Assembly (NCBI GenBank): GCA_964531735.1
Contig: CAZHGD010000046.1
Coordinates: 1-45,470, forward strand
Source of the DNA: CAZHGD01 sp964531735
GTDB lineage: Bacteria > Armatimonadota > UBA10988
Length of the DNA: 45,470 nucleotides
Direction: 5' to 3'
In this document: positions 17,060 to 25,903 of the stretch, one piece after another
Layout of the letters: every line of letters starts with the position of its first letter
Position numbering within the stretch: the first letter of the stretch is position 1
Translations under genes and position numbers: made by a program
Notes under the pieces: model-generated
Told to the model about the DNA's origin: nothing
The model's database searches: none
Seen by the model: only the letters and a program-made list of their open reading frames with translations

Positions 17060-17974
17060 TCACCGTCCAGTCAGACCCAGACCGGCGAAGCCGGTGGTGC
17101 CGAAACCGCCATGACGCCACGCCGCGTCCGCCGGTGCGGCCGCCTTGCCGGCCCGCGGCGGCGTCATGATCCAGAACACCAACGGCGCCACGGCCAAGGC
17201 GCCCACCACCATGAACCACGTCGGCCGAAACCGCAACAGCAGGTACAGACCGCTGTAGAGCAGCAGCACCAGTGGCGTGGCAGCCACGGCCTGCCAGAGG
17301 CCCCCGCGCCACCACAGGAGCACCGCCATCAGCGCGGTCGGCAGCGCCACCAACCACAGCGGGCGCAGCCACGGCCGCGGCGCCGGCATCACGAAGGACG
17401 GCACTTCGGGCGCCGGTTGGGCCACAGCGCGCTTGGCCGGTGCCGGCAGACCAGCGGCCACGCTGACCCGCTGCACCGCCAGCGACAGAGCCTTGCCGAC
17501 GGCCTCGGCACTGCGCTCGGCCAGCGCCGGCTGCACCATCTTGGCAATCTCGGCGCGCGTCTCCGAGGTGAACTTGGCCGCCAGATTCGGCGTCACCGCC
17601 ACCGTCGCCAGCTTCTTCGCCACGTTCAGGTGGAGCACCACGAAGCGGAGCTGCTCCAGCTCGCCCTGACCACTCGTGGAGGCCGGCTCGTTCCCCTCCT
17701 CCGAGCCCTCCTCCGGCGCCTCGCGCCAGCCGGTCAGCCACGCCTGCGCATCGGCCGGGTCGCCGTCTCTGGAGTTGCTGTCACCACGGACGATGACGAC
17801 GGCGAACTCGGTCTCGGTGCGCTCACCGAACTGCTGCACCTGCGCCGAGAGCGACTGCCGCCGCGCCTTGCTGAGCAGTCCGACCCGGTCGTGGACACCG
17901 GGTCCGAAGTACTGCGCCGCGGCCGGCCCGACGGCGAGCGTGACGAGAACGAGGAGCAGCGCGCGGCGCCTCAC
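17060..17974 (-). CDS. Exported TPM-domain membrane protein
   Basis: A 304-residue protein with a clear signal peptide (MRRRALLLVLVTLAVGPAAA). Residues about 25-165 form a TPM domain, with HDRVGLLSKARRQSLSAQVQ, TEFAVVIVRGDS and LRFVVLHLNVAKKLATVAVT. It contains an acidic, low-complexity insert (EEGSEEGNEPASTSGQGE). Three membrane segments follow (about 205-270; for example PLVLLLYSGLYLLLRF). The tail is Gly-rich (GGFGTTGFAGLGLTGR). Signal peptide, TPM, helices and a Gly-rich tail is the usual YgcG-like layout. TPM proteins have been linked to phosphatase activity and to photosystem repair in plants; the bacterial role is unclear. Its start overlaps the stop of the nucleotidyltransferase-like gene (ATGA, 17971-17974). 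Confidence 0.8.
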   Translation of the reverse strand: MRRRALLLVLVTLAVGPAAAQYFGPGVHDRVGLLSKARRQSLSAQVQQFGERTETEFAVVIVRGDSNSRDGDPADAQAWLTGWREAPEEGSEEGNEPASTSGQGELEQLRFVVLHLNVAKKLATVAVTPNLAAKFTSETRAEIAKMVQPALAERSAEAVGKALSLAVQRVSVAAGLPAPAKRAVAQPAPEVPSFVMPAPRPWLRPLWLVALPTALMAVLLWWRGGLWQAVAATPLVLLLYSGLYLLLRFRPTWFMVVGALAVAPLVFWIMTPPRAGKAAAPADAAWRHGGFGTTGFAGLGLTGR

Positions 17975-19116
17975 AATGACGCCCCGTCCGGCTCATCCAC
18001 CGACGATTCCGGCGCGTGGTCGGTCTCACCGTCCATCGCGGCGGCCTCGTCGCCGGCGGCGCCCGCCTCGCACGGCGGCTCGCCAGACGCCGTCAGCGAT
18101 TCCGGCACCGGCTCCTCGGTGGCCGGCGCGTCCAAGTCGGCGGCCGGCTCGTCGCTCACCAGGTCCGCTACCTCGGCGTCGAAATCGGGCACGACCTCGG
18201 CCAGAGGGCTGTCGGCGGCACCCGCGGGCTCGGCGGCCGACGGTTCCTCGGTCGACGGCTCGGGCGCCGGCTCGCCGGCGGCCTCGGCCGCCGGCCCGCT
18301 CGCCAGCAGTTCGGCGGCCAGGTCGGGCGCCGACGGCGCCGTCTGGCCGGGCACCAACGGCCAGGTGCCGCTCGGCAGTTCGGACGTGCGCTCCGCCCAT
18401 TCGGCGGTGAGGCTCAGCAACTCCTGCGCGAGGTGCGGCAACCGCTCGCGACCGACCGGCTGACCATCGCCGCGCAGCGCGTGCAACTGGCGCAGCACCC
18501 CCAGGTCGATGCGCAGACAGCGGGCCACATCGCCCATGGCCTGCACCGGATTGCCGTCCGTGGTGCGACCGTACAGCCGCATCAGGTTGCGCAGCAAGTG
18601 CAGCACACTGTTGTACGCACGGCGCAGCAGCGCGTGCGTCGCCACCGCGTCGCCGAGGACCGCCATCAGGCCGCCGCGCAACCCGAAGACCTTGTCACGC
18701 AGCTCGAACCGCAACTGCGCCAGCAAGGCGTCGAGACTGGGATCGATCTCCGCCAGCAGGTTCTCGCCGGCCAGCAGCACTTGCCGGTCGCGGATATCGA
18801 GGAGCGTCGCCGGCGCCACCGCCAGCGTGGGCGCCAGATCGTCGACCGCCAGCACGACGGGGGTCAGTCGTTCGCGCGGGTACCGGGCTGCCAGCCGGGC
18901 CACCAGCCGCAGGTCTTCGGTGCGCACCGCTTCCAGCACCAGCAGCAGGTTGAGGTCGGACCACTCGGCCTGCCAGCCGCCGTGGACGGCGCTGCCGTAC
19001 AGCGCGAACATGCGCAGGCGCGGGCTGAACGCCTCATTGACGGCGGCCGCGAAGCCGGTCAACGCGCGGCGGGCCGGCTTGGGCAGTCCGAGATCGAGCG
19101 CTGCGTCCGACGGCAT
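17971..19116 (-). CDS. Nucleotidyltransferase-fold protein with altered active site and acidic tail
   Basis: A 381-residue soluble protein. The N-terminal 120 residues match the pol-beta-type nucleotidyltransferase fold: FALYGSAVHGG gives the Gly41-Ser42 motif, followed by SDLNLLLVLE. Active enzymes normally have DxD at this point; here it is Asp54-x-Asn56, so metal binding may be weakened or changed. Residues about 125-245 are helical, HEPN-like, with LLRRAYNSVLHLLRNLMRLY. From about 270 the protein is a long Ala/Pro/Glu/Asp-rich, probably disordered acidic tail. It leads a three-gene operon with the TPM gene. A strong promoter lies directly upstream. AGGTGA precedes the ATG. Confidence 0.75.
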   Translation of the reverse strand: MPSDAALDLGLPKPARRALTGFAAAVNEAFSPRLRMFALYGSAVHGGWQAEWSDLNLLLVLEAVRTEDLRLVARLAARYPRERLTPVVLAVDDLAPTLAVAPATLLDIRDRQVLLAGENLLAEIDPSLDALLAQLRFELRDKVFGLRGGLMAVLGDAVATHALLRRAYNSVLHLLRNLMRLYGRTTDGNPVQAMGDVARCLRIDLGVLRQLHALRGDGQPVGRERLPHLAQELLSLTAEWAERTSELPSGTWPLVPGQTAPSAPDLAAELLASGPAAEAAGEPAPEPSTEEPSAAEPAGAADSPLAEVVPDFDAEVADLVSDEPAADLDAPATEEPVPESLTASGEPPCEAGAAGDEAAAMDGETDHAPESSVDEPDGASL

Positions 19117-19139
19117 CGGGTCACCTGTGGAGTCGCGGC

Positions 19140-19169
19140 ATCTTAGTCGGTTCAGTCACCGAGTGTCAA
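19140..19169 (-). promoter_or_regulatory. Sigma-70-type promoter of the nucleotidyltransferase-TPM operon
   Basis: On the minus strand a perfect TTGACA (complement of 19164-19169) is followed after 18 bases by TAAGAT (complement of 19140-19145). Transcription would start near 19133, about 17 bases before the ATG at 19116. It fills the 70-base gap behind the GH123-type gene. Confidence 0.6.
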
Positions 19170-19186
19170 GCCAGGCACGGCGCGCG

Positions 19187-22100
19187 TCACCGCAGCGTCT
19201 CCAACGCGTCGCCCACGCGGAGCCGGAGCGCGGCCAGCCGATCCGGATCCGGCAGGATGTCGGTCGCCCGGTAGCCGCCGGCGTTCGGGATGAAGGCCAG
19301 CGCCCGCACCTCGTCGAGCAGCTTGCGCACCTCCGGCTGCCGGCCACCGCGCCGCTCCAGCGCGGTCAGCAGTTCGTAGTCCTCCACGCCCTGCCGCGCC
19401 TGCTCCAGGCGCACCGTCGACAGCGGCCCGGGCAGACCCAGCGGCTCGCCCGGATAGGCGATATAGCCGTCGCCGTTCGGGTAGCGGACCCAGTACCACT
19501 GTCCCGGCGTGTCGCTCTGATGGATGAACTCGTGCCAGCCATACTGGAACGGGTCGTAGGTGTACCACGAGATGCCCCAGAACTCCCAGCCGGTCATGCC
19601 GTGCGCGAAGCAGTAGTAAGGCAGCAGGCGCTCGCAGGCGTTGTACGGCGTGTCGATCTCCATCTGGCCATCGACGGTGAACCACAGCTTGTCGCCCGCC
19701 GCGCCGCGCCGTTTGGCCACATCCATCGGGAACAGGCCGTACTGCGCGATGCCCCAGTGGTTCAGCCGGCCTTCCCACTGCGGCACGAAGCCCCAGGTGC
19801 TCGAGTACACCGGGATCTTCGGGTCCACCTGCCGCACGAAGTCAATCACCTCGCCCAGCCACTTGACCACCTCGGGCCGGCTGTAGTGGGGCTCATCCGA
19901 GATGTAGAGCGACAGCCGGTCGGCCCAGCCCTTCGCCTTCACGTGCGCCCAGAACTGCCGCACCGCGCTCTGGTAGGCCGCCTTGAACTCCGGCGACGGG
20001 TACTTCAGACCCAGGAACTCGCGCGGCGGATGGGCCCAGCCGCACGAGTAGAAGATGGGCGGGAAGTAGCCGGCGCTGACCTTGAGTTCGTCGAACAGCA
20101 GCGTCGCGTCGCGGTCGTAGTCGGTCGTGTCCATCTTCACCTGGCCGTCGACCAGGCTGAACTTCGGCTGCGCCAAGGTGTTGTCGGGGCTGATGTGGCG
20201 CTGCGCCATGAAGCGCCACCAGCGCTCATGGTCGGCGCGCGAGCGTACGTCGTGGTGCGCCGTGCCGTTGCGCACATCGCAGATGACCTGCAGGCTCGGC
20301 CGCTCGGGCAGCACCAACGACCAGACGCGCACCGTCAGTGGCAGCGTCACGGTCTCGGCACCGGCCTGCACCGTCACCTGCCCGCGGTACTCGCCCGGCG
20401 CGGCGTCCTTTGGCGCTGCCACCGTCAGCCAGAACGGCTGCGTGGTTCCGGCAGCCACCTCGGTCGTCTCGCCGACCGGCGCGAGGTAGTCCGGCCACCA
20501 GTCACGCCAGCCGTCGGTCCGCCCGAGCGGACCGATCTTGCGCCGCTCCCATGGCTGCGCCGGTGAGGTGTAGTAGCCGCCCGCCTGCAGGCACGGCACG
20601 TACCCCACCCGCTCGACACGCGGCGCCGGCAGCGTGCGGTCGCCCGCGCGCAACGGACCGACGGTGAGCTTCACGGCCGCCTTGGCCGCCGGCCGCACAC
20701 ACAGTTGCAGGCACTCGGCGCCGTTGCGCGGCGTGGCCACGGCCAGTTCGCCGACGCGGCGCGGCGCGCTGTCGCGGAAGACCTTGACCAGCGGGTTCTC
20801 CGCCCACACCGCCAGCGGTCGCACCGGACCCGCATCGCGCAGCGGTCCCAGCCCGGCGACCACCGTGCGCATGAACACCACGCCGTCGTGGTACACGGTG
20901 CCGCGCGCGTTCATGGTCAGGTGCAGCTCGAACTGCCGCGTGTCGCCGCTCATGGTCGCCACGCCGGACACCGGCTGCCAGTCCTGGTCGCCACTGAGGT
21001 TGCCGCCGGCGCCCCAGAACTTCGCGCCGCTCAGTTTGCCCTCGGCGTCCTGGAAATGGCCGTGGATGGTCACGCCGCCGTCGGTGATGCGCTCGGTCTT
21101 CACCTGGCAGGAGTAGAAGTAGCTCTCGCCCGGCGTCACCGGCACCTTCTGGCGCCAGCCGACCCAGGCCAGTGGCGCCGTGGGCGGCACGGCCAGCTTG
21201 GCGCACCAGCGACCGACCGGGCCGCCCTCGACCCGGCGCATCGTGGGCACGCTGTCCGACTTGCCCTCCACCGCGCCCGGCCAGGCCGTCGGTTGCTGCT
21301 CGCCCTCCTCGAACGACGGGTTGCGCGCCAGGTTGGCCGGATGGTTGACCAGATCGGCATACGACAGCGCCGGCCCAGCCGGCAGCGCCGCGTCACGGCT
21401 GATGAACAGCGCGAACTCCACAGCGCTACGCGCCGGCACGTCGGCCACGAACACCAGGTTGCTGCCGGCGCGCAAGGTCGGCAGCGTCCGCCCGTTCGGG
21501 GCCACGGCGCGCAGCGAGCGCAGCGACCAATCGCCCCGCAACTTCACCGCCAGGCTGCCCACCGGGACCTGCACCAACGCGCCCGGGATCGCCTCGCCCG
21601 GATTGACCAGCTTCACCGGTACGCGCACGTCCCACTGACCGGCCTCGTTCGGCCGCGCCGGCGCCGCCACCGACGCCAGGTTCAGCCGCTCCACCGCGCC
21701 CACCTGCCAGGTCACCACCTCGGCCGCGGTGTCCAGACACTCCAGCTTGAGGTCATCGTACCAGGCCGTGCCGCTGCCCCAGAGCACGGAGCCGCAGGTC
21801 AGGCCGACCGCGTCCGACGGTGTGGTGAACTCGCAGGCCACCTGGGTCCAGTCGAAGCTGCCCTCGCGCCCGAACACCTTGTTCACCGCCTGCGAGTTGG
21901 CCGGCGTGGCCACATGTACGAACCAGCCCGCCTGGCCGCTGACCTTCTCGCCGCGGACCCAGACCGTCAGCCGGTAGCGGGCGCCGCCGCGAACCGACAG
22001 GTTGCCCTGCCGGGCGCCGATCCAGGTGCGCTCGGCGCCGGGCGCCACGACGCACTTGAGGCAGCGCTGGCCACCGTGCGGTCGCTCGGTCACCCAGGAT

Positions 22101-22612
22101 AGCTGGTGGTGGTCGTCACCCGCGTCGAGCTGCCACTGCGCCGGCGCGGCGCCGGTGCCGCTCTCGAAGCCGGCGTTGCTCAGCGCGGTGGCCCCGCGGA
22201 GATAGTCGGGCACGGGGTAGGTGCCCGGGTGATCGAAGTAGACGTAGAGCCGCTGCCGACCCGACGCCGGCATGGTACCGGGCACCAGCAGGCTCGAACC
22301 GGCGGCGACCAGACCGTCGGTCTGGCGCGCACCGGCCGCGTCGCGCAGGTCGAACAGCAACTCGGCGCCGGCCTCGTCACAGACGCGGAGGTCGCGCGCC
22401 CGGGCGCCGATCAGGGCCGCCAGCCCGCCCGGGCCCACCGGGACGCCGACCGGGCGGCCCTGCAACTCGACGGCCTGGCCGTTCCGCAGCTCGATGGCCA
22501 CCCGCGCGCGCCAGCAGTCGTCCAAACCCAGGAACAGGTCGCGCTGCCACGGCGCCTCCGCGCGCACCGGCAGCGCGGCCATGGCCAGCAACAAGACGAT
22601 CGCCCGCATCAC
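19187..22612 (-). CDS. Exported GH123/DUF4091-type glycoside hydrolase with jelly-roll modules
   Basis: A 1141-residue exported protein with signal peptide MMRAIVLLLAMAALPVRAEA. Two carbohydrate-binding-like jelly rolls each start with an Asn-x-x-FE-x-G pattern: ALSNAGFESGTG (about 143) and ARNPSFEEGEQQ (about 430). Residues from about 630 form the GH123-type region, including a beta domain (KDAAPGEYRGQVTVQ) and a TIM barrel. The adjacent acidic pair Asp906-Glu907 in LYISDEPHYS matches the catalytic pair of GH123 beta-N-acetylgalactosaminidases. The tail carries RLEQARQGVEDYELL, typical of DUF4091 proteins. GH123 is thus the best call, but substrates of the wider family are mostly unknown. 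GGAG precedes the ATG pair. It is divergent from the heparinase gene and may share its control region. Confidence 0.82.
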   Translation of the reverse strand: MMRAIVLLLAMAALPVRAEAPWQRDLFLGLDDCWRARVAIELRNGQAVELQGRPVGVPVGPGGLAALIGARARDLRVCDEAGAELLFDLRDAAGARQTDGLVAAGSSLLVPGTMPASGRQRLYVYFDHPGTYPVPDYLRGATALSNAGFESGTGAAPAQWQLDAGDDHHQLSWVTERPHGGQRCLKCVVAPGAERTWIGARQGNLSVRGGARYRLTVWVRGEKVSGQAGWFVHVATPANSQAVNKVFGREGSFDWTQVACEFTTPSDAVGLTCGSVLWGSGTAWYDDLKLECLDTAAEVVTWQVGAVERLNLASVAAPARPNEAGQWDVRVPVKLVNPGEAIPGALVQVPVGSLAVKLRGDWSLRSLRAVAPNGRTLPTLRAGSNLVFVADVPARSAVEFALFISRDAALPAGPALSYADLVNHPANLARNPSFEEGEQQPTAWPGAVEGKSDSVPTMRRVEGGPVGRWCAKLAVPPTAPLAWVGWRQKVPVTPGESYFYSCQVKTERITDGGVTIHGHFQDAEGKLSGAKFWGAGGNLSGDQDWQPVSGVATMSGDTRQFELHLTMNARGTVYHDGVVFMRTVVAGLGPLRDAGPVRPLAVWAENPLVKVFRDSAPRRVGELAVATPRNGAECLQLCVRPAAKAAVKLTVGPLRAGDRTLPAPRVERVGYVPCLQAGGYYTSPAQPWERRKIGPLGRTDGWRDWWPDYLAPVGETTEVAAGTTQPFWLTVAAPKDAAPGEYRGQVTVQAGAETVTLPLTVRVWSLVLPERPSLQVICDVRNGTAHHDVRSRADHERWWRFMAQRHISPDNTLAQPKFSLVDGQVKMDTTDYDRDATLLFDELKVSAGYFPPIFYSCGWAHPPREFLGLKYPSPEFKAAYQSAVRQFWAHVKAKGWADRLSLYISDEPHYSRPEVVKWLGEVIDFVRQVDPKIPVYSSTWGFVPQWEGRLNHWGIAQYGLFPMDVAKRRGAAGDKLWFTVDGQMEIDTPYNACERLLPYYCFAHGMTGWEFWGISWYTYDPFQYGWHEFIHQSDTPGQWYWVRYPNGDGYIAYPGEPLGLPGPLSTVRLEQARQGVEDYELLTALERRGGRQPEVRKLLDEVRALAFIPNAGGYRATDILPDPDRLAALRLRVGDALETLR

Positions 22613-22728
22613 ACCGTCTCCTCGTCACCCACCCGGTCAGCCACCCAGACCAGCCGACACCGGTTCAGTTGGCCGCCTGAGGCCGCAGCCCTCCCATCGC
22701 CGCAGTCTGCCCGTGTGTTTCCTCGTAT

Positions 22729-22776
22729 GACACCGCTGGCAGAAAGATGCTTGACAAGCATCTCCGCTGCGGTGTC
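22729..22776. repeat. Nested inverted repeat, candidate operator
   Basis: The core is a perfect 9-base inverted repeat around one central base, AGATGCTTGACAAGCATCT at 22745-22763. It is flanked by a second perfect 8-base pair, GACACCGC (22729-22736) and GCGGTGTC (22769-22776), with unequal spacers. The core contains the -35 box of the heparinase promoter, as expected for a repressor or activator site. The outer arms also make it able to form a long cruciform or RNA hairpin, as in REP-type elements. Confidence 0.55.
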
Positions 22777-22780
22777 TAAT
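22751..22780 (+). promoter_or_regulatory. Sigma-70-type promoter of the heparinase gene
   Basis: A perfect TTGACA (22751-22756) and TCTAAT (22775-22780, five of six to consensus) are 18 bases apart. Transcription should start near 22787, giving a leader of about 150 bases. The -35 lies inside the 19-bp palindrome. Confidence 0.65.
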
Positions 22781-22842
22781 GGTGCAAAGGCAAGTTGGGG
22801 ACACGATTCCCAGTCGGGCGGATGCCCGAACCTCCCATCCCC

Positions 22843-22880
22843 AAACCGGCCGATCGGTCACCCCACCGGTCGGCCGGTTT
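22843..22880 (+). terminator. Terminator-like hairpin in the heparinase leader
   Basis: A 16-pair stem (one G-T pair) closes a 6-base loop (22859-22864): AAACCGGCCGATCGGT pairs with ACCGGTCGGCCGGTTT. Only GCTTTGGG follows, so the U tract is short. It sits between the promoter and the ribosome-binding site of the heparinase gene, about 60 bases before the ATG. It could be an attenuator, the 3' end of a small RNA of about 100 bases, or a structural relic. Confidence 0.45.
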
Positions 22881-22939
22881 GCTTTGGGCGCCTCGCAGGA
22901 GCGCCGCCGGCGGCGGCCAAGTCGCTCGCAGGAGCCGCC

Positions 22940-25750
22940 ATGACTTCGCTGCTGACCGCCGCCCTGGGCCTCTGTCTGGCTGCGCCGCCGGCACCGCCGG
23001 CCAGCTTCTTCGCCCGCCTCGACCTGGCCCGTCCGGAGCTGGCTGCCGTGGCCCGCGCGGTGGCTGCCGAGGACTTCGGCCGGGCGGCCCGCGAACTCCA
23101 CGCGTACTACCGGCAACGCCGCCAGCCGGTGCCCTACCCCGGCTGGGCGCCACGGGCCGCGCTCGACCCGCAGTACGATCGCCGCGCCGCCGAGGCCGTG
23201 CTGCGGCGTGACTACCGGTTCGTCGGCAAACCGGCCACACTGACCCCGGTTATCGACTGGAACGCCGATCCGCACCACGATCCGGAGTGGCCGATCGAGT
23301 TGAACCGCCATGCCACCTGGGTGGCTCTCGCGGCGGCCTGGTGGGCGACCGATGACGCCCGCTACGTCGCAGATGTCTGCGGCCAGATCGAGCACTGGCT
23401 GGCCGTCAACCCGCGGCCGGCTTCGCCGCGCGCGGCGCGCTGGACCTGGCGGACGCTCGAGTGCGGCATCCGCCTGGGCGGCAGTTGGCCCGACACGTTC
23501 TGCCGTCTGGTGGCCAGCGACCGCTTCACCCCCGAGCTGCTGGTGGCCATGCTGGAGGGCATCTGGCAACAGGCCGACTACCTGCGGCACTTCCATGGCG
23601 GCGGCAACTGGCTGGTCATGGAGCGCACCGGCCAGCTCGTGGCGGGCATCGTCTTCCCCGAGTTCAAGGACGCGGGGGCCTGGCGCGACCTGGCCTGGGC
23701 CACGCTGCACCAGGAGCTGACCGCGCAGGTCTACCCGGACGGCGCCCAGATCGAGCTGACGCCGCACTACCACGGCGCCACGCTGTCCAGCTTCCGGCGG
23801 GCCTGCGACGTGGCGATGGCCAACCAGGTGGCGCCCCCGCCCGACTTCGCCGGTCACCTGGAGCGGATGTACGAGTACCTGCTCTACATCGCCAAGCCCG
23901 ACGGCCACATTCCGATGTTCAACGACTCCGACCACGACCAGACGCTGGGCTGGATGCGTGACGGCGCCCGGCGCTTCGGCCGCACCGACATGCTCTGGCG
24001 CGCCACGGCTGGGCGCGAGGGCCGCCCGCCGGCCAAGACCTCGGTGGCCTTCCCCTGGGCCGGGCAGTACGTCATGCGCAGCGGCTGGACCAACGACGAC
24101 GTCTACCTGGCGCTCGATGCCGGACCATACGGCTTTGGGCATCAGCACGAGGACAAACTGACCGTCGACGTCTGGGGCAACGGCCAGGAGCTGGTTGTCG
24201 ACCCGGGGCGCTACACCTACCAGGGCGGCCGCTGGCGCAGCTACTTCGCGCAGACGGTCAGTCACAGCACCGTGCTGGTCGATGGCCACAATCAGCGACG
24301 CGGCCGCACGCCGCGCAGTGAGTGGGTGCTGCAACGACCGTTGGACAACCGCTGGCTGTCGACCAGCGATCTCGATCTGGCCAGCGGCAGCTACGACGAC
24401 GGGTACGCCGGCGCCGACGAGGTCAGCCACGTTCGGAAGGTGGCGTTCGTCAAGCCGCGGCGCTACTTCGTGGTGGTGGACCTGCTGCTGCCGACTGGGC
24501 CGACCCGAGCGCACGAGGCCACGGTGCAGTGGCAGATGGCGCGCGCGGGCGCCCGCCTCGACCCGGTCACGCAGGCCGTGGCCGGCACGGCGCCGGAGGC
24601 CAACGTGCTGATCCAGCCGAGTGTCACCGGCGCGGAGGTGGAACTGCGCGAAGGCGCCGACAACCCGCCGGCCGGCTGGGTCGGCTGGAGCCTGCACCAG
24701 GCTCGCAAAGACCCGGCCACCTTGGCCCGCTACCGGTACCAGGGCACGCCGCCGATGGCCGTCGAGACCGTGCTCTACCCGTTCCGCGGCGCGGCGCAGC
24801 CGAAGCTGACGGTCCGGCGCCTGCCGGCGCGGCGCGGCGACCGCGTGCTGTCGCCGACCGAGGCTACCGCTCTGGAGGTCGCGGGTGACGGTTGGCGCGA
24901 CGTGCTCTACTGGTCGCACACCGCCGAACGCGGTGAGACCACCGTCGACGCGCAACGCACGACGGCCGAGGTGCTCCTGGCCGCCGACGGCCGCGCGGCG
25001 GTGTCGGCCTGGCCGGCACCGTCGGGTGACCCGCCGCGGCGCGACCTCGACCAGAACCGGATCGCGGTGACCGTGCCGCGGGCGGCAGCGCTCAAGCTGC
25101 GCTACGGCTATGCCGCCGGCGGCTGGCTGTTCGAGACGCCGCCGACCGCACCGGCCACTTCGGGCACGTTCAGCGTGCACACCCCGCGCACCGCCCTGCC
25201 CTACCGGTACGAGGTCGTCGCGACCGGCGACACCGGCGAGACCGTGCTGCAAACCGGCGTGGTCCAGGTCGCCGAGCCGTCCTCGTTCGAGTTCACCAGC
25301 GGCGACTTGGCCGGCTGGAGCGGCACCAACGCCCGGATCACCGACGGCGCCCTGCGGATGTCGGCCGCACCGGAGCGGCAGCCGGTCTACCTGACCGCGC
25401 ACCGCCCCACGGTCCTCTCCGTGGGGCCGGGCTTCGGCCTGACTCTGCGCTGCCGGGTGCCACTGGCCAGTGGCGGCGAGGGCTTCTACACCAAGGTGAC
25501 CCTGAGCGACGACCACGGCTTGGACTGGTCGGCCTACTTCGCGCGCTCGCCGTGGTCGGACTGGCGCGAGGTGACACTGACCGCGGCCGACTTCCGCGGC
25601 GACACCAGCCGGCGCCCGGACCAGCAAGGCCAGCGGCTCCCGTCAGCGCTGCGCGTGGTGCGCGTGGCGGTCACCCTCCGCAAAGGCACCACCGCCGAGG
25701 CCGTGGCGCCGGCCCTCGAACTGGCGCGGATCGCCTGGACCAGCCGCTGA
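22940..25750 (+). CDS. Exported heparinase II/III-family polysaccharide lyase
   Basis: A 936-residue exported protein that probably cleaves uronic-acid polysaccharides by beta-elimination. The signal peptide is MTSLLTAALGLCLAAPPAPPA. The N-terminal (alpha/alpha) toroid (about 25-370) has RHFHGGGNWLVMERTG and the catalytic-type motif ELTPHYHGATLSSF. The heparinase II/III beta domain follows, with GHQHEDKLTVDVWGNG, LVVDPGRYTYQGG and SHSTVLVDGHNQ, all signature stretches. The last 170 residues (from EPSSFEFTSGDLAGWSG) look like an added beta-sandwich module. The open frame starts at 22106, but the ATG at 22940 has AGGAG at a good distance and begins the signal peptide. It has its own promoter and leader upstream. 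The substrate (heparin-like, alginate or another) cannot be read from the sequence. Confidence 0.9.
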   Translation: MTSLLTAALGLCLAAPPAPPASFFARLDLARPELAAVARAVAAEDFGRAARELHAYYRQRRQPVPYPGWAPRAALDPQYDRRAAEAVLRRDYRFVGKPATLTPVIDWNADPHHDPEWPIELNRHATWVALAAAWWATDDARYVADVCGQIEHWLAVNPRPASPRAARWTWRTLECGIRLGGSWPDTFCRLVASDRFTPELLVAMLEGIWQQADYLRHFHGGGNWLVMERTGQLVAGIVFPEFKDAGAWRDLAWATLHQELTAQVYPDGAQIELTPHYHGATLSSFRRACDVAMANQVAPPPDFAGHLERMYEYLLYIAKPDGHIPMFNDSDHDQTLGWMRDGARRFGRTDMLWRATAGREGRPPAKTSVAFPWAGQYVMRSGWTNDDVYLALDAGPYGFGHQHEDKLTVDVWGNGQELVVDPGRYTYQGGRWRSYFAQTVSHSTVLVDGHNQRRGRTPRSEWVLQRPLDNRWLSTSDLDLASGSYDDGYAGADEVSHVRKVAFVKPRRYFVVVDLLLPTGPTRAHEATVQWQMARAGARLDPVTQAVAGTAPEANVLIQPSVTGAEVELREGADNPPAGWVGWSLHQARKDPATLARYRYQGTPPMAVETVLYPFRGAAQPKLTVRRLPARRGDRVLSPTEATALEVAGDGWRDVLYWSHTAERGETTVDAQRTTAEVLLAADGRAAVSAWPAPSGDPPRRDLDQNRIAVTVPRAAALKLRYGYAAGGWLFETPPTAPATSGTFSVHTPRTALPYRYEVVATGDTGETVLQTGVVQVAEPSSFEFTSGDLAGWSGTNARITDGALRMSAAPERQPVYLTAHRPTVLSVGPGFGLTLRCRVPLASGGEGFYTKVTLSDDHGLDWSAYFARSPWSDWREVTLTAADFRGDTSRRPDQQGQRLPSALRVVRVAVTLRKGTTAEAVAPALELARIAWTSR

Positions 25751-25903
25751 CGGCACCAGGAGTCCGTTGCACACGGTCGCGCCGCCGCACCGCCGACAGC
25801 GAGACAGCCCCGCAGCCACGGTCGACCAACAGACGCTCGGCCGACTGGCCGTCCGCGTCCACTGGCAGTAGCGCTGGTTCAGGCGCCCATGGCATCACGG
25901 GTT

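Larger units (their letters stand above)
22613..22939. other. Divergent control region between the GH123-type and heparinase genes
   Basis: This 327-base gap contains no convincing gene. Between 22729 and 22885 it holds a nested palindrome, a strong plus-strand promoter, a short segment able to fold (TTGGGGA...TCCCCAA closing around the hairpin TCGGGC-GGAT-GCCCGA), and a long terminator-like hairpin. The stretch 22741-22800 is less GC-rich than its surroundings. The segment GGGGACACGATTCCC, itself partly palindromic, resembles motifs of dispersed intergenic repeats, so a repeat origin for part of the region is possible. Confidence 0.6.

Noticed and set aside
16340..18463. Plus-strand open frame of about 700 codons
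   Set aside because: It lies antisense to three minus-strand genes with recognisable domains and operon overlaps. Its predicted protein is Arg/Gln/Pro-rich and matches no fold.
22787..22885. Known riboswitch (cyclic di-GMP, cobalamin, THF, glycine) in the heparinase leader
   Set aside because: None of the conserved cores of these classes could be lined up with the leader by eye.
22637..25627. Minus-strand open frame of about 1000 codons
   Set aside because: It is antisense to the heparinase gene, whose motifs are all present on the plus strand. Long antisense frames are expected at this GC content.
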